64,000 nucleotides of DNA, from NCBI RefSeq assembly GCF_900112165.1, contig NZ_FOKY01000001.1:372001-436000 (forward strand), read 5' to 3'. The notes under the pieces were generated by a model that saw nothing but the letters and a program-made list of their open reading frames with translations, was not told where the DNA came from and did no database searches. The position numbers were made by a program, and so were the translations under genes. The stretch comes from Brevinema andersonii (GTDB lineage Bacteria; Spirochaetota; Brevinematia; Brevinematales; Brevinemataceae). Shown here piece by piece: positions 35,761-44,283 of this stretch (position 1 is its first letter; each line of letters begins with the position of its first letter).

Positions 35761-35790
35761 AAAATACGGAAAGCATTATGCTTTCCGTAT
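35761..35790 (-). terminator. Terminator of the LysM lipoprotein gene
   Basis: Perfect stem ATACGGAAAG/CTTTCCGTAT (35764-35773 with 35781-35790), followed on the minus strand by a T run that also carries the recF ribosome site. Confidence 0.85.
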
Positions 35791-35796
35791 AAATTT

Positions 35797-37185
35797 TTAT
35801 CTAATATTTTGAGGTGCTGGTGGAATACGGAAGTTTTGTCCTGGATAGATTAAGTCTGGATCTTTAATAATTAATTTATTTGCACGCCAAATGTTCGGCC
35901 AGAGCCAATAGCGCCGATTTTTGTAAATTTTTCCAGAAATATCCCATAAAGTATCACCTTTAATTACCCGATGCATTGTAAGTGTTTGACCAGAAAGATA
36001 TAATTCAGATAATCTTAGTCCTTCCCGTGCTAAATCTGTAGCATTGATATAGTTACCATCTTTATATGATGACTGTGCATTACTGTAGTAATTTTCTATC
36101 AATTGAATAGTAATAATATCAGGGTCTTTGTAATTAAAACTTTGTGCTTTTAATTCAGTTTTGTGAAAGTTTAATCCTATCATATCGATCACTTGATATT
36201 CTTCTTCATAATCGTCCGGTGTTATTTTCTCTTCTTCAAAAAGAATTAATATTTCAGATTCTTCATTATTTTGTATTTGGGAAGAGTTAGTAATATTTGA
36301 AATACTTATGCTACGATTTTTAGGAGTAAATTGTTTTTTAGGAGTTGATGTTGCATTAGGATAAACATCATTTGTATACCCTTGACTCTTTAAAGAATCA
36401 ATAGTTTTCCCTAAAAGTCTGATAAGATTATATGCTTGCAGTTGAAGATCATCATCATTTACTTTAAGTTTAATTGATGAGGTATTGGGATATCTTGATA
36501 ATGCATCTTGTAAAATGTCAATAGCTTTATTTGAATATTCTAAACTACTATTATAATCGCCATTATTATATGCTTCTGCAGACATTTCAATATAGTTTGA
36601 GGCTTCGTCAATCATAGGCTGAGAATCTTTTAAATCAGTTGCTTTAAGTGCACGCTCGTGCAATTCTCTTGCTCGATTTAAATTAGCAAGCGCTGTAGCT
36701 GCTTGTCCGCTAAGTACTGTCTCTAAGATTTGAATTCCAGATTCTGCAGCTTGGATTGCTTTTTCGAAATCATTATTATTAAGGAATCCGTTAGCATCAA
36801 TAAGTGCTTGATTAGCTTGATTGTAGGTATCCGGATCGCTTTTATCCAAACCTAACTGTTGTGCTTGATCCAGCAGCTGCTCTAAACGCGTGATTTGTTG
36901 TTTTGCTTTGTTTTCACGCGCTTTTCTTGCTGCTTCGTTAGCTGCATCAATCACTTCTTCAGCTAATTTGTTAGCTTCTTTGTCTTGACCGTTTTCCATA
37001 GCCAAGCGCATAGCTCTATAAAGGTTTTCCGCTGTTCCAAATTCATCCGGCGCGTAAGTGGGAGCTTCAGCAGCCCGAGCTCTTTCCATTGCTTGAACTG
37101 CAAGATCTGTGGGTTTTGCTCCGCGTGCGCAGCTCACAGCTCCGAAAAGAATCAAGCATAGATATGTTATAGTAAGTTTTTTCAT
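35797..37185 (-). CDS. Lipoprotein with TPR-like repeats and a C-terminal LysM domain
   Basis: 462 aa from the ATG at 37185 (GAGGTG upstream). Signal peptide with lipobox LFGAVSC, Cys at about 19. The first 240 residues are a helical, Ala-rich repeat region (TPR-like, e.g. NDFEKAIQAAESGIQILE and NNGDYNSSLEYSNKAIDIL), then an acidic linker, then a LysM domain at about 405-455 (VIKGDTLWDISGKIYKN and DLIYPGQNFRIP) which binds peptidoglycan. Proteins of this build are common in spirochaetes. It follows the flagellar genes and could help position the periplasmic flagella against the cell wall, which is inference. Confidence 0.85.
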   Translation of the reverse strand: MKKLTITYLCLILFGAVSCARGAKPTDLAVQAMERARAAEAPTYAPDEFGTAENLYRAMRLAMENGQDKEANKLAEEVIDAANEAARKARENKAKQQITRLEQLLDQAQQLGLDKSDPDTYNQANQALIDANGFLNNNDFEKAIQAAESGIQILETVLSGQAATALANLNRARELHERALKATDLKDSQPMIDEASNYIEMSAEAYNNGDYNSSLEYSNKAIDILQDALSRYPNTSSIKLKVNDDDLQLQAYNLIRLLGKTIDSLKSQGYTNDVYPNATSTPKKQFTPKNRSISISNITNSSQIQNNEESEILILFEEEKITPDDYEEEYQVIDMIGLNFHKTELKAQSFNYKDPDIITIQLIENYYSNAQSSYKDGNYINATDLAREGLRLSELYLSGQTLTMHRVIKGDTLWDISGKIYKNRRYWLWPNIWRANKLIIKDPDLIYPGQNFRIPPAPQNIR

Positions 37186-37228
37186 ACCAATACACCTCAA
37201 TTTTATAATTGTTCCGCATTATTTATAT

Positions 37229-37257
37229 ATCTTAATAAATTTTCTGAATAATGTCTA
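37229..37257 (-). promoter_or_regulatory. Possible promoter of the LysM lipoprotein gene
   Basis: Minus strand TAGACA (37252-37257), 17 bases, TAAGAT (37229-37234). Confidence 0.45.
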
Positions 37258-37266
37258 CTTTTATGC

Positions 37267-37506
37267 TCAATTCTTTTTTTTATTTTTTTGCGAAAAAAAA
37301 TCCTTCAAAGCACCAATTGATCGTGGTTGCTGGGCTTCCTGATTTTCTTTCAGAATAGCATCGAAAATCTCTCTGCGGTATATTTTGACTTCTTTCGGAG
37401 CAATAATTCCGATTTTTACCTGGTCTGGCTTAATATGGACAATTTTAATTTCTATTTCATCGTTGATCACGATCGATTCATTTTCTTTTCTTGATAAAAC
37501 AAGCAC
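37267..37506 (-). CDS. csrA: Carbon storage regulator / translational repressor CsrA
   Basis: RNA-binding dimer that blocks ribosome sites holding GGA motifs. 79 aa with the standard N-terminus MLVLSRKENESIVIND and the RNA-contact segment VKIYRREIFDAI. The C-terminal extension is Gln/Lys-rich. Placed 12 bases after fliW, which encodes its protein antagonist; the FliW-CsrA-flagellin switch is well described in Bacillus and likely here. Confidence 0.95.
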   Translation of the reverse strand: MLVLSRKENESIVINDEIEIKIVHIKPDQVKIGIIAPKEVKIYRREIFDAILKENQEAQQPRSIGALKDFFSQKNKKKN

Positions 37507-37518
37507 ACCGCCTCCTTG

Positions 37519-37971
37519 CTACCGGGTTTCTACAGCAACAGCTTGTGGCAAAAATAAACGGCATTTGGTGCCATAATGCGTGCAGTTGGAAATGCTTTGA
37601 ATGCCGAAGCGATTTTTTGTATTGATCACAACAGGTCCAAGGATATTCATGGTCATTTCCTCGATATTTTCTGGAATTGTGACAATCGCAAAATCGATCA
37701 AATCGCTATGATCCGTAAACTCCAAAAGCCCGGCATCGTTATCGTCTATGTCCAGAACATAGTCGCTGATAAACTGTCGCGGTTCCGTCAGAATAAACGA
37801 TATGTTGTATTCTTCTTTACTTTGCAGCAGATAGAAAGAGCTTGGTTCTTCCAGCTGCAGCAGATAAAATTCTTTCAAGTCTTCAAAGCCGAAAATAGGC
37901 TTCTTGAACGTGATAAGACTGTCTTTCGAAACTGTAACTTCGCCGAAATCGCGTGTTTTTATGGTTTCCAC
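37519..37971 (-). CDS. fliW: Flagellar assembly factor FliW
   Basis: 150 aa. Binds flagellin and CsrA in turn, coupling flagellin translation to export. Family blocks: GEVTVSKDSLITFKKPIFGFE (minus its last residue at positions 10-30), the FYLLQSKEEYNISFIL segment and NILGPVVINTKNRFGIQ. Between flgL (29-base gap) and csrA (12-base gap) in the hook-filament junction operon. Confidence 0.95.
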   Translation of the reverse strand: METIKTRDFGEVTVSKDSLITFKKPIFGFEDLKEFYLLQLEEPSSFYLLQSKEEYNISFILTEPRQFISDYVLDIDDNDAGLLEFTDHSDLIDFAIVTIPENIEEMTMNILGPVVINTKNRFGIQSISNCTHYGTKCRLFLPQAVAVETR

Positions 37972-38000
37972 AAATATTCCTCCAGATTTTTATCGAGATT

Positions 38001-39254
38001 TTATCTTAAAAAGTCGAGCAGCGTTGTCGGAATGATCTTTGCTCCTACATTCAATGCCGTTTGGTGTGCGAACTCTGCCATTTTAAGTTCGGTAATCGTC
38101 TTAGCATAGTCAGTGCCTGTTGCATTTGCTGCGGAATCTTTCAAATATAACGCTTCTGTCTCATTGCGTGCAAACGTTTTTTCTAAACGCTCTGCAACAG
38201 CCCCTGTATAGGTGCGATAACGTAGAATATTCGAAATACTTTGATCAAGCAGCCCTAAAGATTCTCCGCCGATCCGATAAACATCATCATTCATCAATTG
38301 ATCACGCATCCGTATCAGCGTATTAAAAATAGTATTTCGTTGGATGGTTGCTGCTGTGGCGTAGTTACGTGGTGCTTCGGAACTGGGATTCAAAATTCCC
38401 AAATCTTGAAAAACTGTACCTCCCGCAGTGTCTTGAAGCCAAGGTTCACGTGCGGAAATAGCTTCCAGTCGAAACCGCGCCGAACCGTCAGCTTGCGTTT
38501 GAATAGAAGCTCTAACTGTCAAATCAGAGTCGTTGATTTTTTGTGCAATCGTTTCCAAATTATCGCCTGTCAGAATATTAATTTCTGTGCCTTCAATCAT
38601 GATTTTTGCATCCTGCGTTGCAACATATCCAGAAATATCACGTGTCCCTTGAATAATTGTTTTTGTTGTTTCAAAAATATTCGTGCCTGGCATCACTGAG
38701 GTAATTCTATCATTTCGTCCTATGTCCATAACACGTTCTTGTGCATTGCCAAAATAGTCAATACGACTCACAAACGGCATATTCATGTTTTCTTCGAAAT
38801 TTTCTGTAATGCGGTAGGGCTGTAAGTTCGTCGACGTGCCCCCGAAAACCGGCATGCCTTTATATTCTGCGTTGCCTGTCGAAACAATTTGCCGGATCAG
38901 CTGATCGACTTCTCCTGCTATAACAATTCGGTCTTCCTTAGTATAAATTCCATTTGCAGCCTGAACTGTCAGTTCTCGTATGCGCTGTAAGCTCTGCGTT
39001 ACCGAATCCAAATGCCCGTCTACAAAATTTAATTTGTTTTTATAGGCTCCAATAATTTCGTTGTATTTGTTCAAATCCTGCGTTTTTCCTGTCCATTTCA
39101 TATAATTAATTGTGTTTGCGGGATCATCACTGGGAAGTAGGATTTTCATGCCGCTGTTCAACTTACGCTGTGTCCGTTGTAAGTTTTCGTTATTGTTTTT
39201 CAGGTTTTGAAGAAAATCATCCTTCATAAAACCTTGTGTTACTCGTCCTATCAT
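38001..39254 (-). CDS. flgL: Flagellar hook-associated protein 3 (FlgL)
   Basis: Second junction protein between hook and filament. 417 aa; the flagellin-like N-terminus (IGRVTQGFMKDDFLQNLKNN, LNSGMKILLPSDDP) and C-terminus (TELKMAEFAHQTALNVGAKI) form the coiled-coil export and assembly ends. Spirochaete flagella are periplasmic, so it would act in that space. 15 bases after flgK. Confidence 0.95.
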   Translation of the reverse strand: MIGRVTQGFMKDDFLQNLKNNNENLQRTQRKLNSGMKILLPSDDPANTINYMKWTGKTQDLNKYNEIIGAYKNKLNFVDGHLDSVTQSLQRIRELTVQAANGIYTKEDRIVIAGEVDQLIRQIVSTGNAEYKGMPVFGGTSTNLQPYRITENFEENMNMPFVSRIDYFGNAQERVMDIGRNDRITSVMPGTNIFETTKTIIQGTRDISGYVATQDAKIMIEGTEINILTGDNLETIAQKINDSDLTVRASIQTQADGSARFRLEAISAREPWLQDTAGGTVFQDLGILNPSSEAPRNYATAATIQRNTIFNTLIRMRDQLMNDDVYRIGGESLGLLDQSISNILRYRTYTGAVAERLEKTFARNETEALYLKDSAANATGTDYAKTITELKMAEFAHQTALNVGAKIIPTTLLDFLR

Positions 39255-39269
39255 AATGTGCCTCCTTTA

Positions 39270-41177
39270 TTACGCGCCCATGCGGTTGATGATGATGTCT
39301 AGCAACCTGTCAGTAGTAGAAACCAAACGTGCTGCAGCGTTGTAAGCATGTTGTAAGGTGATCATCTTGGTCATTTCTTCATCAACGTTAACGCCAGAAA
39401 CTTTGCTCCGCAGTCCCAAAAGCGATGCCGTCAAAGCATCGGTTTTTTCGTGGGATCTGATCGCTTGTTCGCTGAGCGTGCCTGATAATGATACGGTTTG
39501 CTGGAAGTAGTCAGCAAAAGTTTCAGCATTGCCGGTCATGATCGTCTGATAACGAAGGTTCGCCACTGCAAGTGCGTTTCTGTTGTCATTGAAACCTGTC
39601 AGTTGATCAGGGTTACCATCTCCTATTGTGTCGAAACCTTGAGCTGCAGCAATGCCTTCTGGCCTGTTGTTGACGGAATCATCTAATGCCATCCAACCTG
39701 CGGCATTTTCTTCCGGCGTAAGAGAAATCAAATTGCGTGGTGTTCTAAGCATTGTAATTGCATCGGGACTTTGCCAGTCGAATGCGGCGTCTTGACCAGA
39801 ATTGGCAAGAACCCCCGCAATACCTGTTAAAAAATCTCCGGAATCTTCAATATGCCTCAATGCAAAATTAATATGATTCTTGTCTGAAGATTCCTGCGCC
39901 TTAAAGGAAAGCCTTCCCGCAAAATCCAAATAAGCTGTTACTTCGGCATTTGAACGATTAATGCGTTCAATTACTTTTTCAACAGTATCTGTTGCACTAT
40001 AAGTGACTGTTATATCACGACCTCCTGGTCTGTTAGGTCCAAAATTTAGTACACCATTTGCTGCTAAAACTGTGTCATTTGTCAGCTTTTCTGAACCCGT
40101 AATACGAAACAATGCTGTACTATCAAGGGTGCCATCTTCATTTAGGTCGATTGAACCTTCAGCATTTTTTGCGAGGGCAATTTCTTTAAAAAAGTTATTA
40201 TCGGTAGTGCCGTCGAGACTAAAACCATCACGATGGACTGAGTTCACAGCATCGGCAATCCCGAATGAAAGTCCGTTAAGCCTTGTCAACATTGTGTCTA
40301 TGTCTTTATCTCGAACTTCAACTAGTCCGGAAATTTCGCCCGGACCTAAATTGATATTTTCTCCGGTCTGTTGCCAGCGCGCTGTTACAAAACCATGATT
40401 TTCAGGATCAGAAAAAGCTTGTACACGGGCGGCATGCTCCCCTTGAACCAATTTCTCTGCACCGATATATACGATAAATTCTTTAGGATTGTCCCGCTCA
40501 AGTCGAATATCTGCAAACTTCGATAATTCATCGATCAGTTTATCACGTTTGTCGTAAAGATCATTTGGGTTGTCACCTAAAAGTTCTTGTTTTTGAATTT
40601 GTTTATTAAGTTCTGCAAGTGTTTCAGTAATGTTGTTTAACCGAGTAATTTTTTGTTCGACCAAAACATTCGTTTGAACCTGCATGTCCTTCAGTGCCTG
40701 ATACTGAGCCTTGAAACTTTGATTCAAAGTCTTTGCCCGTTCTAGCAAATGAATTCGACCTGCGTCGTCGGCTGGCATTTCTGCAACTGTCTGCCATGCT
40801 TCCCAAAATTCTTCAAGATCTGTCCGTATGTTAGATGTGCCAGGTTCGTTCAGCAGCATTTCCATTTGGTGAAGCATAGTTTTTTTCTGCTTCCAGAAGC
40901 CTAAACCGCCGTTTTCGAAAATAATTCTGTCGTCTAGATAAACGTCACGGATCCGGATTACTTCCTCTACCGTAACTCCAGTGCCTAGTTGCCCGGGAAT
41001 GGTAGGTTTGTTGATCCCGGGGGGAAATAAAGCCGGCATTGTCTTTTGTGTAACCCGTTGTCGTGAAAAGCCTTCCGTATTGAGATTATTAAGATTATGC
41101 CCGACAGTTTGGAGGCCTTTCTGCGATGTCTGCAGTGCTCCTTTGCCCATTTCCAAACCTAAAAATGATGAAATCAT
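39270..41177 (-). CDS. flgK: Flagellar hook-associated protein 1 (FlgK)
   Basis: First hook-filament junction protein. 635 aa from the ATG at 41177 (GGAGGAG upstream; the longer TTG frame begins in that site). N-terminal ISSFLGLEMGKGALQTSQKG and GHNLNNLNTEGFSRQRV, C-terminal GVNVDEEMTKMITLQHAY are the conserved D0/D1 ends; the middle is longer than in enterics. First structural gene after flgN in the sigma-28-type operon. Confidence 0.96.
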   Translation of the reverse strand: MISSFLGLEMGKGALQTSQKGLQTVGHNLNNLNTEGFSRQRVTQKTMPALFPPGINKPTIPGQLGTGVTVEEVIRIRDVYLDDRIIFENGGLGFWKQKKTMLHQMEMLLNEPGTSNIRTDLEEFWEAWQTVAEMPADDAGRIHLLERAKTLNQSFKAQYQALKDMQVQTNVLVEQKITRLNNITETLAELNKQIQKQELLGDNPNDLYDKRDKLIDELSKFADIRLERDNPKEFIVYIGAEKLVQGEHAARVQAFSDPENHGFVTARWQQTGENINLGPGEISGLVEVRDKDIDTMLTRLNGLSFGIADAVNSVHRDGFSLDGTTDNNFFKEIALAKNAEGSIDLNEDGTLDSTALFRITGSEKLTNDTVLAANGVLNFGPNRPGGRDITVTYSATDTVEKVIERINRSNAEVTAYLDFAGRLSFKAQESSDKNHINFALRHIEDSGDFLTGIAGVLANSGQDAAFDWQSPDAITMLRTPRNLISLTPEENAAGWMALDDSVNNRPEGIAAAQGFDTIGDGNPDQLTGFNDNRNALAVANLRYQTIMTGNAETFADYFQQTVSLSGTLSEQAIRSHEKTDALTASLLGLRSKVSGVNVDEEMTKMITLQHAYNAAARLVSTTDRLLDIIINRMGA

Positions 41178-41247
41178 ATCTTTTCTCCTCCTCAAAACTC
41201 CTTGAGAATCTAACCAACAAACCTCTTACTTTTTGCTGGTTTCTATC

Positions 41248-41754
41248 TTATATAGTTTGGTCTAACACATACAAAGGTATAGGAGTTTCCGCAGCAGCAG
41301 AACCGTAACGATCGTAATGTTGGCCTAAATTTCCGCCTGCAATTTCAAGAATCTGTGCAATAATTTCGGCATTATTGTTGAGAATATAGCTGTTACGTTC
41401 TGTGGCAATACTGATACGTTCTGCCAATATGCGTATTTGTTCTGATTCTGACAATAAAATATCTGCCTGAGGCTGCGGAATTTTTGCAGCAAACTCAGAC
41501 AACGATAGTGATGCATCAAAACCAAGCATCAATGATAATGTTTCGACATGGTCTTGGCGTACTTTCTCCAAAATCTCAAAGGAAGATAATAATTCTTCTT
41601 GAATTTCATTGCTCTTGATGAGCTTGTATATATCAATACTGCGCAGTGCGTCGTACTTGTTATCTTCTGATTCGAGAAGACCATGCATGAGATTTTTTAT
41701 TTCTTTCAAAACAGTAGCAAACATCATAAGCGTATGGTCCGAATTGTGCGTCAT
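41248..41754 (-). CDS. flgN: Probable FlgN-type chaperone for FlgK and FlgL
   Basis: 168 aa, entirely helical, starting at the ATG at 41754 with GGAGG five bases upstream; the longer frame has promoter sequence in it. FlgN proteins are poorly conserved but helical, of 140-170 aa, and lie just before flgK; this fits position, size and pattern (TVLKEIKNLMHGLLESEDNKY start, C-terminal Gly-rich tail with an NNNAEIIAQILE segment). It would escort FlgK and FlgL to the export gate. Confidence 0.7.
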   Translation of the reverse strand: MTHNSDHTLMMFATVLKEIKNLMHGLLESEDNKYDALRSIDIYKLIKSNEIQEELLSSFEILEKVRQDHVETLSLMLGFDASLSLSEFAAKIPQPQADILLSESEQIRILAERISIATERNSYILNNNAEIIAQILEIAGGNLGQHYDRYGSAAAETPIPLYVLDQTI

Positions 41755-41794
41755 AAAAACCTCCAATGGGTATTTTAATTTGTTCTGCGTTATA

Positions 41795-41821
41795 AAATCG
41801 GCGTGTTTTGCAAAAACTTTA
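41795..41821 (-). promoter_or_regulatory. Sigma-28 (FliA)-type promoter of flgN-flgK-flgL-fliW-csrA
   Basis: On the minus strand TAAAGTTT (41814-41821), exactly 11 bases, then GCCGATTT (41795-41802). This matches the classic flagellar sigma-28 consensus TAAAGTTT-N11-GCCGATAA in 14 of 16 positions. It lies about 40 bases upstream of the flgN start, in front of the late flagellar genes where such a promoter is expected. Confidence 0.85.
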
Positions 41822-41848
41822 TGAAAAACAATATTTTCAGAAATAATA

Positions 41849-41877
41849 TTGAAAACCAATATCGAATATGTTATAAT
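41849..41877 (+). promoter_or_regulatory. Promoter of rplY-pth
   Basis: TTGAAA (41849-41854), 17 bases, TATAAT (41872-41877). The longest rplY frame starts on this -35 box, which rules out that start. Confidence 0.78.
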
Positions 41878-41959
41878 ATTCAGTAGAAGCCGTACACTAT
41901 TCTTCCTACATTTTAGGAAGCTGGTTGTAGGTTGTCAAACCGATACCCAGGAGGAAAAT

Positions 41960-42520
41960 ATGTCAGGATCAAAATGGTCCACTACGCGCTTAGAAGCTCA
42001 GGCGCGGGCGTTGGGCACCAAGAGTGCCAATGCAAAACTCAGAGCAGCATTTCGTTTGCCTTCAGTGCTTTACGGACCTTCGATTAAGGAAAATATCAAT
42101 CTATCGGTAGATTATGTTGCTTTTGAGAAATTGTTTGCAGTCAACGAGCGGCATCAGCTTTTTGCATTGGTTTTGAATGGTAAGGAATATCAAGTGATCG
42201 TCAAAGATTACAAAATAGACCCTATATCACGGCGTTTTATGAATGTGGATTTTTATGCGGTCGAAAAAGGAAGAGAATATCAAACTTTTATTCCTATTGA
42301 ATATGTCGGTGTGCCGATCGGCGTACGTGAAGGTGGTAATCTCTTAACATACAAGCGTAAAGTTTTGGTTGAGGCGATGCCTGAAAAGATGCCTCAAAAA
42401 ATTACTGTCGATATTTCGAAGCTCCAAAAAAAACAATACGTCATTGTGCGTGATCTAGAGGTTGCTGATGGTATAGCTGTCCGCACCAACAAAGGAGCTG
42501 TACTTGCCGAAGTAAAATAG
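41960..42520 (+). CDS. rplY: 50S ribosomal protein L25/CTC
   Basis: 5S rRNA-binding ribosomal protein of the longer CTC type, 186 aa from the ATG at 41960 (AGGAGG upstream). N-terminal L25 domain (RLPSVLYG, VIVKDYKIDPISRRFMNVDF) and a C-terminal TL5/CTC beta domain. Followed by pth after about 30 bases, a common pair. Confidence 0.9.
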   Translation: MSGSKWSTTRLEAQARALGTKSANAKLRAAFRLPSVLYGPSIKENINLSVDYVAFEKLFAVNERHQLFALVLNGKEYQVIVKDYKIDPISRRFMNVDFYAVEKGREYQTFIPIEYVGVPIGVREGGNLLTYKRKVLVEAMPEKMPQKITVDISKLQKKQYVIVRDLEVADGIAVRTNKGAVLAEVK

Positions 42521-42552
42521 TTAATAGAACGCGTCCCATGAGGAGGTCTTAG

Positions 42553-43140
42553 GTGAAATTAGTGGTAGGACTTGGTAATCCTGGTGACAGGTATGAAAAG
42601 ACCAGGCATAATTTGGGGTTTTTGGTGTTGGATAGGTTGGCCGAACGCCATAAAATAGCGATTGATATTAAAAAGAAAAAATCGCTCATTGGAAAAATGA
42701 AGCTCAATAATGATAAAATTATTATTCTTAAGCCTCAAACATTTGTAAATCTCAGTGGGGAAGCAGTACTTTATATGGCCAGTTTTTTGAGAATACAACC
42801 TGAAAATATCATTGTCGTTTGTGATGATGCTAATTTGGATTTGGGTAAGCTTTCAGTTCGTAAGTATGGATCTTCAGGTGGACATAATGGTATAAAGTCG
42901 TTAATTAAATTTCTGAAGGCAGATAATTTTCCGAGAATCAGAATTGGGATAGGACGTCCTGATCCTTCTGTTAGTTTGGAGTCTCATGTCTTAGGTTTTT
43001 TTTCGAAGGACGAGTTGAATTGTTTGGCACCAATTATTGATGAATCGTGTGATATTATTGAAAAAATTCTTGCGGGAGATATAGATTCCTGCATTGCAAA
43101 TCGTGAAAAGCAGATGCTACACTTTGAAATGGGTACTTAA
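42553..43140 (+). CDS. pth: Peptidyl-tRNA hydrolase
   Basis: Recycles tRNA from drop-off peptidyl-tRNA. 195 aa with GTG start at 42553 behind GAGGAGG. LVVGLGNPGDRYEKTRHNLGF (split at 3-22) carries catalytic His20, and VVCDDANLDLGKLSVRKYGSSG with GGHNGIKSL is the second active-site block. Ends at a strong bidirectional terminator. Confidence 0.96.
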   Translation: MKLVVGLGNPGDRYEKTRHNLGFLVLDRLAERHKIAIDIKKKKSLIGKMKLNNDKIIILKPQTFVNLSGEAVLYMASFLRIQPENIIVVCDDANLDLGKLSVRKYGSSGGHNGIKSLIKFLKADNFPRIRIGIGRPDPSVSLESHVLGFFSKDELNCLAPIIDESCDIIEKILAGDIDSCIANREKQMLHFEMGT

Positions 43141-43175
43141 AAAACACCTCCCAACCAAATGGGAGGTGTTTTTTA
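43138..43175. terminator. Bidirectional terminator between pth and fliN
   Basis: Twelve perfect base pairs (43141-43152 with 43161-43172, loop AACCAAAT), T run on both exits. Confidence 0.92.
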
Positions 43176-44201
43176 AACGCCACCTTTTCCATGCAGGTTT
43201 TCTCTATCAAAAATACGTTCCATTGGTGTTACTACTTTTGTAACACGGACGGAGAAGTTTTCGTCGATAATAACAACTTCACCTAGCGCGATTAATTTAT
43301 CATTTACCAAAACATCGACAGGTTCACCGGCAAGTTTTTCGAGTTCGATGATTGACCCTGCACCAAGATTCAAAATATCTTTAATAGTCATACGAGTTCT
43401 TCCTAATTCTACAGTAACACGCATCGGCACATCTAGAAGCAAAGCTAAGTTATCCAGTGGCTCAATATTGTTGAGAGGCGCAAATTGCTGAAACTGTGCT
43501 ACCTGAAGTGGTACGGTTCCATTTTGGTTGGAATTGTTGGTATTTTGTTGATTATTTTGTGCAGCGTTTGGTTTAGGCAGTAACAGATCAGTGATGTTTT
43601 TTGCAGTTTTTATGGGTGTTACAATGTAAAACGGAATTGTTCTTCCATTCATATTAAATACAAATGAAAGACGCACCAATATTCCGATTGCCGTGATCAG
43701 CGACTCACCGTTTGTGTATGATTGTGCTTTTCCTGGTGTCGTGGAAATTTCGTTTTTAAGCTGCTCCGTAAGAATCCGTATATCAGAACCTAACGCATTA
43801 TTTAACACTTCAGAGAAAGCATCGATAATTTCCTCAGAAACTTCGGTATTTTCCTGATTCATCATGGCGCCAGTCACTTGAAGAACCGTGCCTGACGGAG
43901 CAAAAATCGTCCAATCGCCGGTAACAATGCCATTTAAGGAATTTTTCGAACCAATAATCTGGTCTGTCAAGTCCTCGGTAATTTTTGCGGACGAGCCAGT
44001 AGTAAATGTGGCCTGTTCCAATGTGACAGTGGTGCCAGTTAATTCGGATAGCTGGGCAGCCCGTGCCGATCCCAAAGCCGTACAAAGCTTAGAAAGTGCA
44101 AGTTCTTCGGCATTGCTGAAAGAGTTGTTTGCAGTGCTTTCGATGGGTGTGCCTTGGAGCAGTGCATCGAGTTCGTCTTGTGATAATTGTGAATCGCTCA
44201 T
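43173..44201 (-). CDS. fliY: Flagellar motor switch protein FliN/FliY
   Basis: C-ring protein that controls rotation direction. 342 aa, three parts: an N-terminal LSQDELDALLQG segment (residues 6-17) like the CheY-P-binding peptide of FliM and FliY; a CheC-like middle (about 30-205); and a C-terminal FliN/SpoA domain (about 250-335: LLLDVPMRVTVELGRTRM, LGAGSIIELEKLAGEPVDV). In Bacillus FliY the CheC part is a CheY-P phosphatase; its catalytic residues were not confirmed here. AGGAGGG precedes the ATG. Downstream of the structured RNA at 44284-44549. Confidence 0.9.
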   Translation of the reverse strand: MSDSQLSQDELDALLQGTPIESTANNSFSNAEELALSKLCTALGSARAAQLSELTGTTVTLEQATFTTGSSAKITEDLTDQIIGSKNSLNGIVTGDWTIFAPSGTVLQVTGAMMNQENTEVSEEIIDAFSEVLNNALGSDIRILTEQLKNEISTTPGKAQSYTNGESLITAIGILVRLSFVFNMNGRTIPFYIVTPIKTAKNITDLLLPKPNAAQNNQQNTNNSNQNGTVPLQVAQFQQFAPLNNIEPLDNLALLLDVPMRVTVELGRTRMTIKDILNLGAGSIIELEKLAGEPVDVLVNDKLIALGEVVIIDENFSVRVTKVVTPMERIFDRENLHGKGGV

Positions 44202-44283
44202 ATTCCCTCCTGTGTTGGAAATCCTCTTCGTATATAAGTTTCGGATTTTTCGGAAAATATATTAGGAAATATTTTAAAATATA

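Noticed and set aside
37576-38109. A 177-codon plus-strand frame
   Set aside because: It is antisense to fliW and flgL, both clear family members; no ribosome site or known domain.
41759-41859. N-terminal extension of the flgN frame to a TTG at 41859
   Set aside because: The extension covers the sigma-28 promoter and the GGAGG site; the ATG at 41754 is the natural start.
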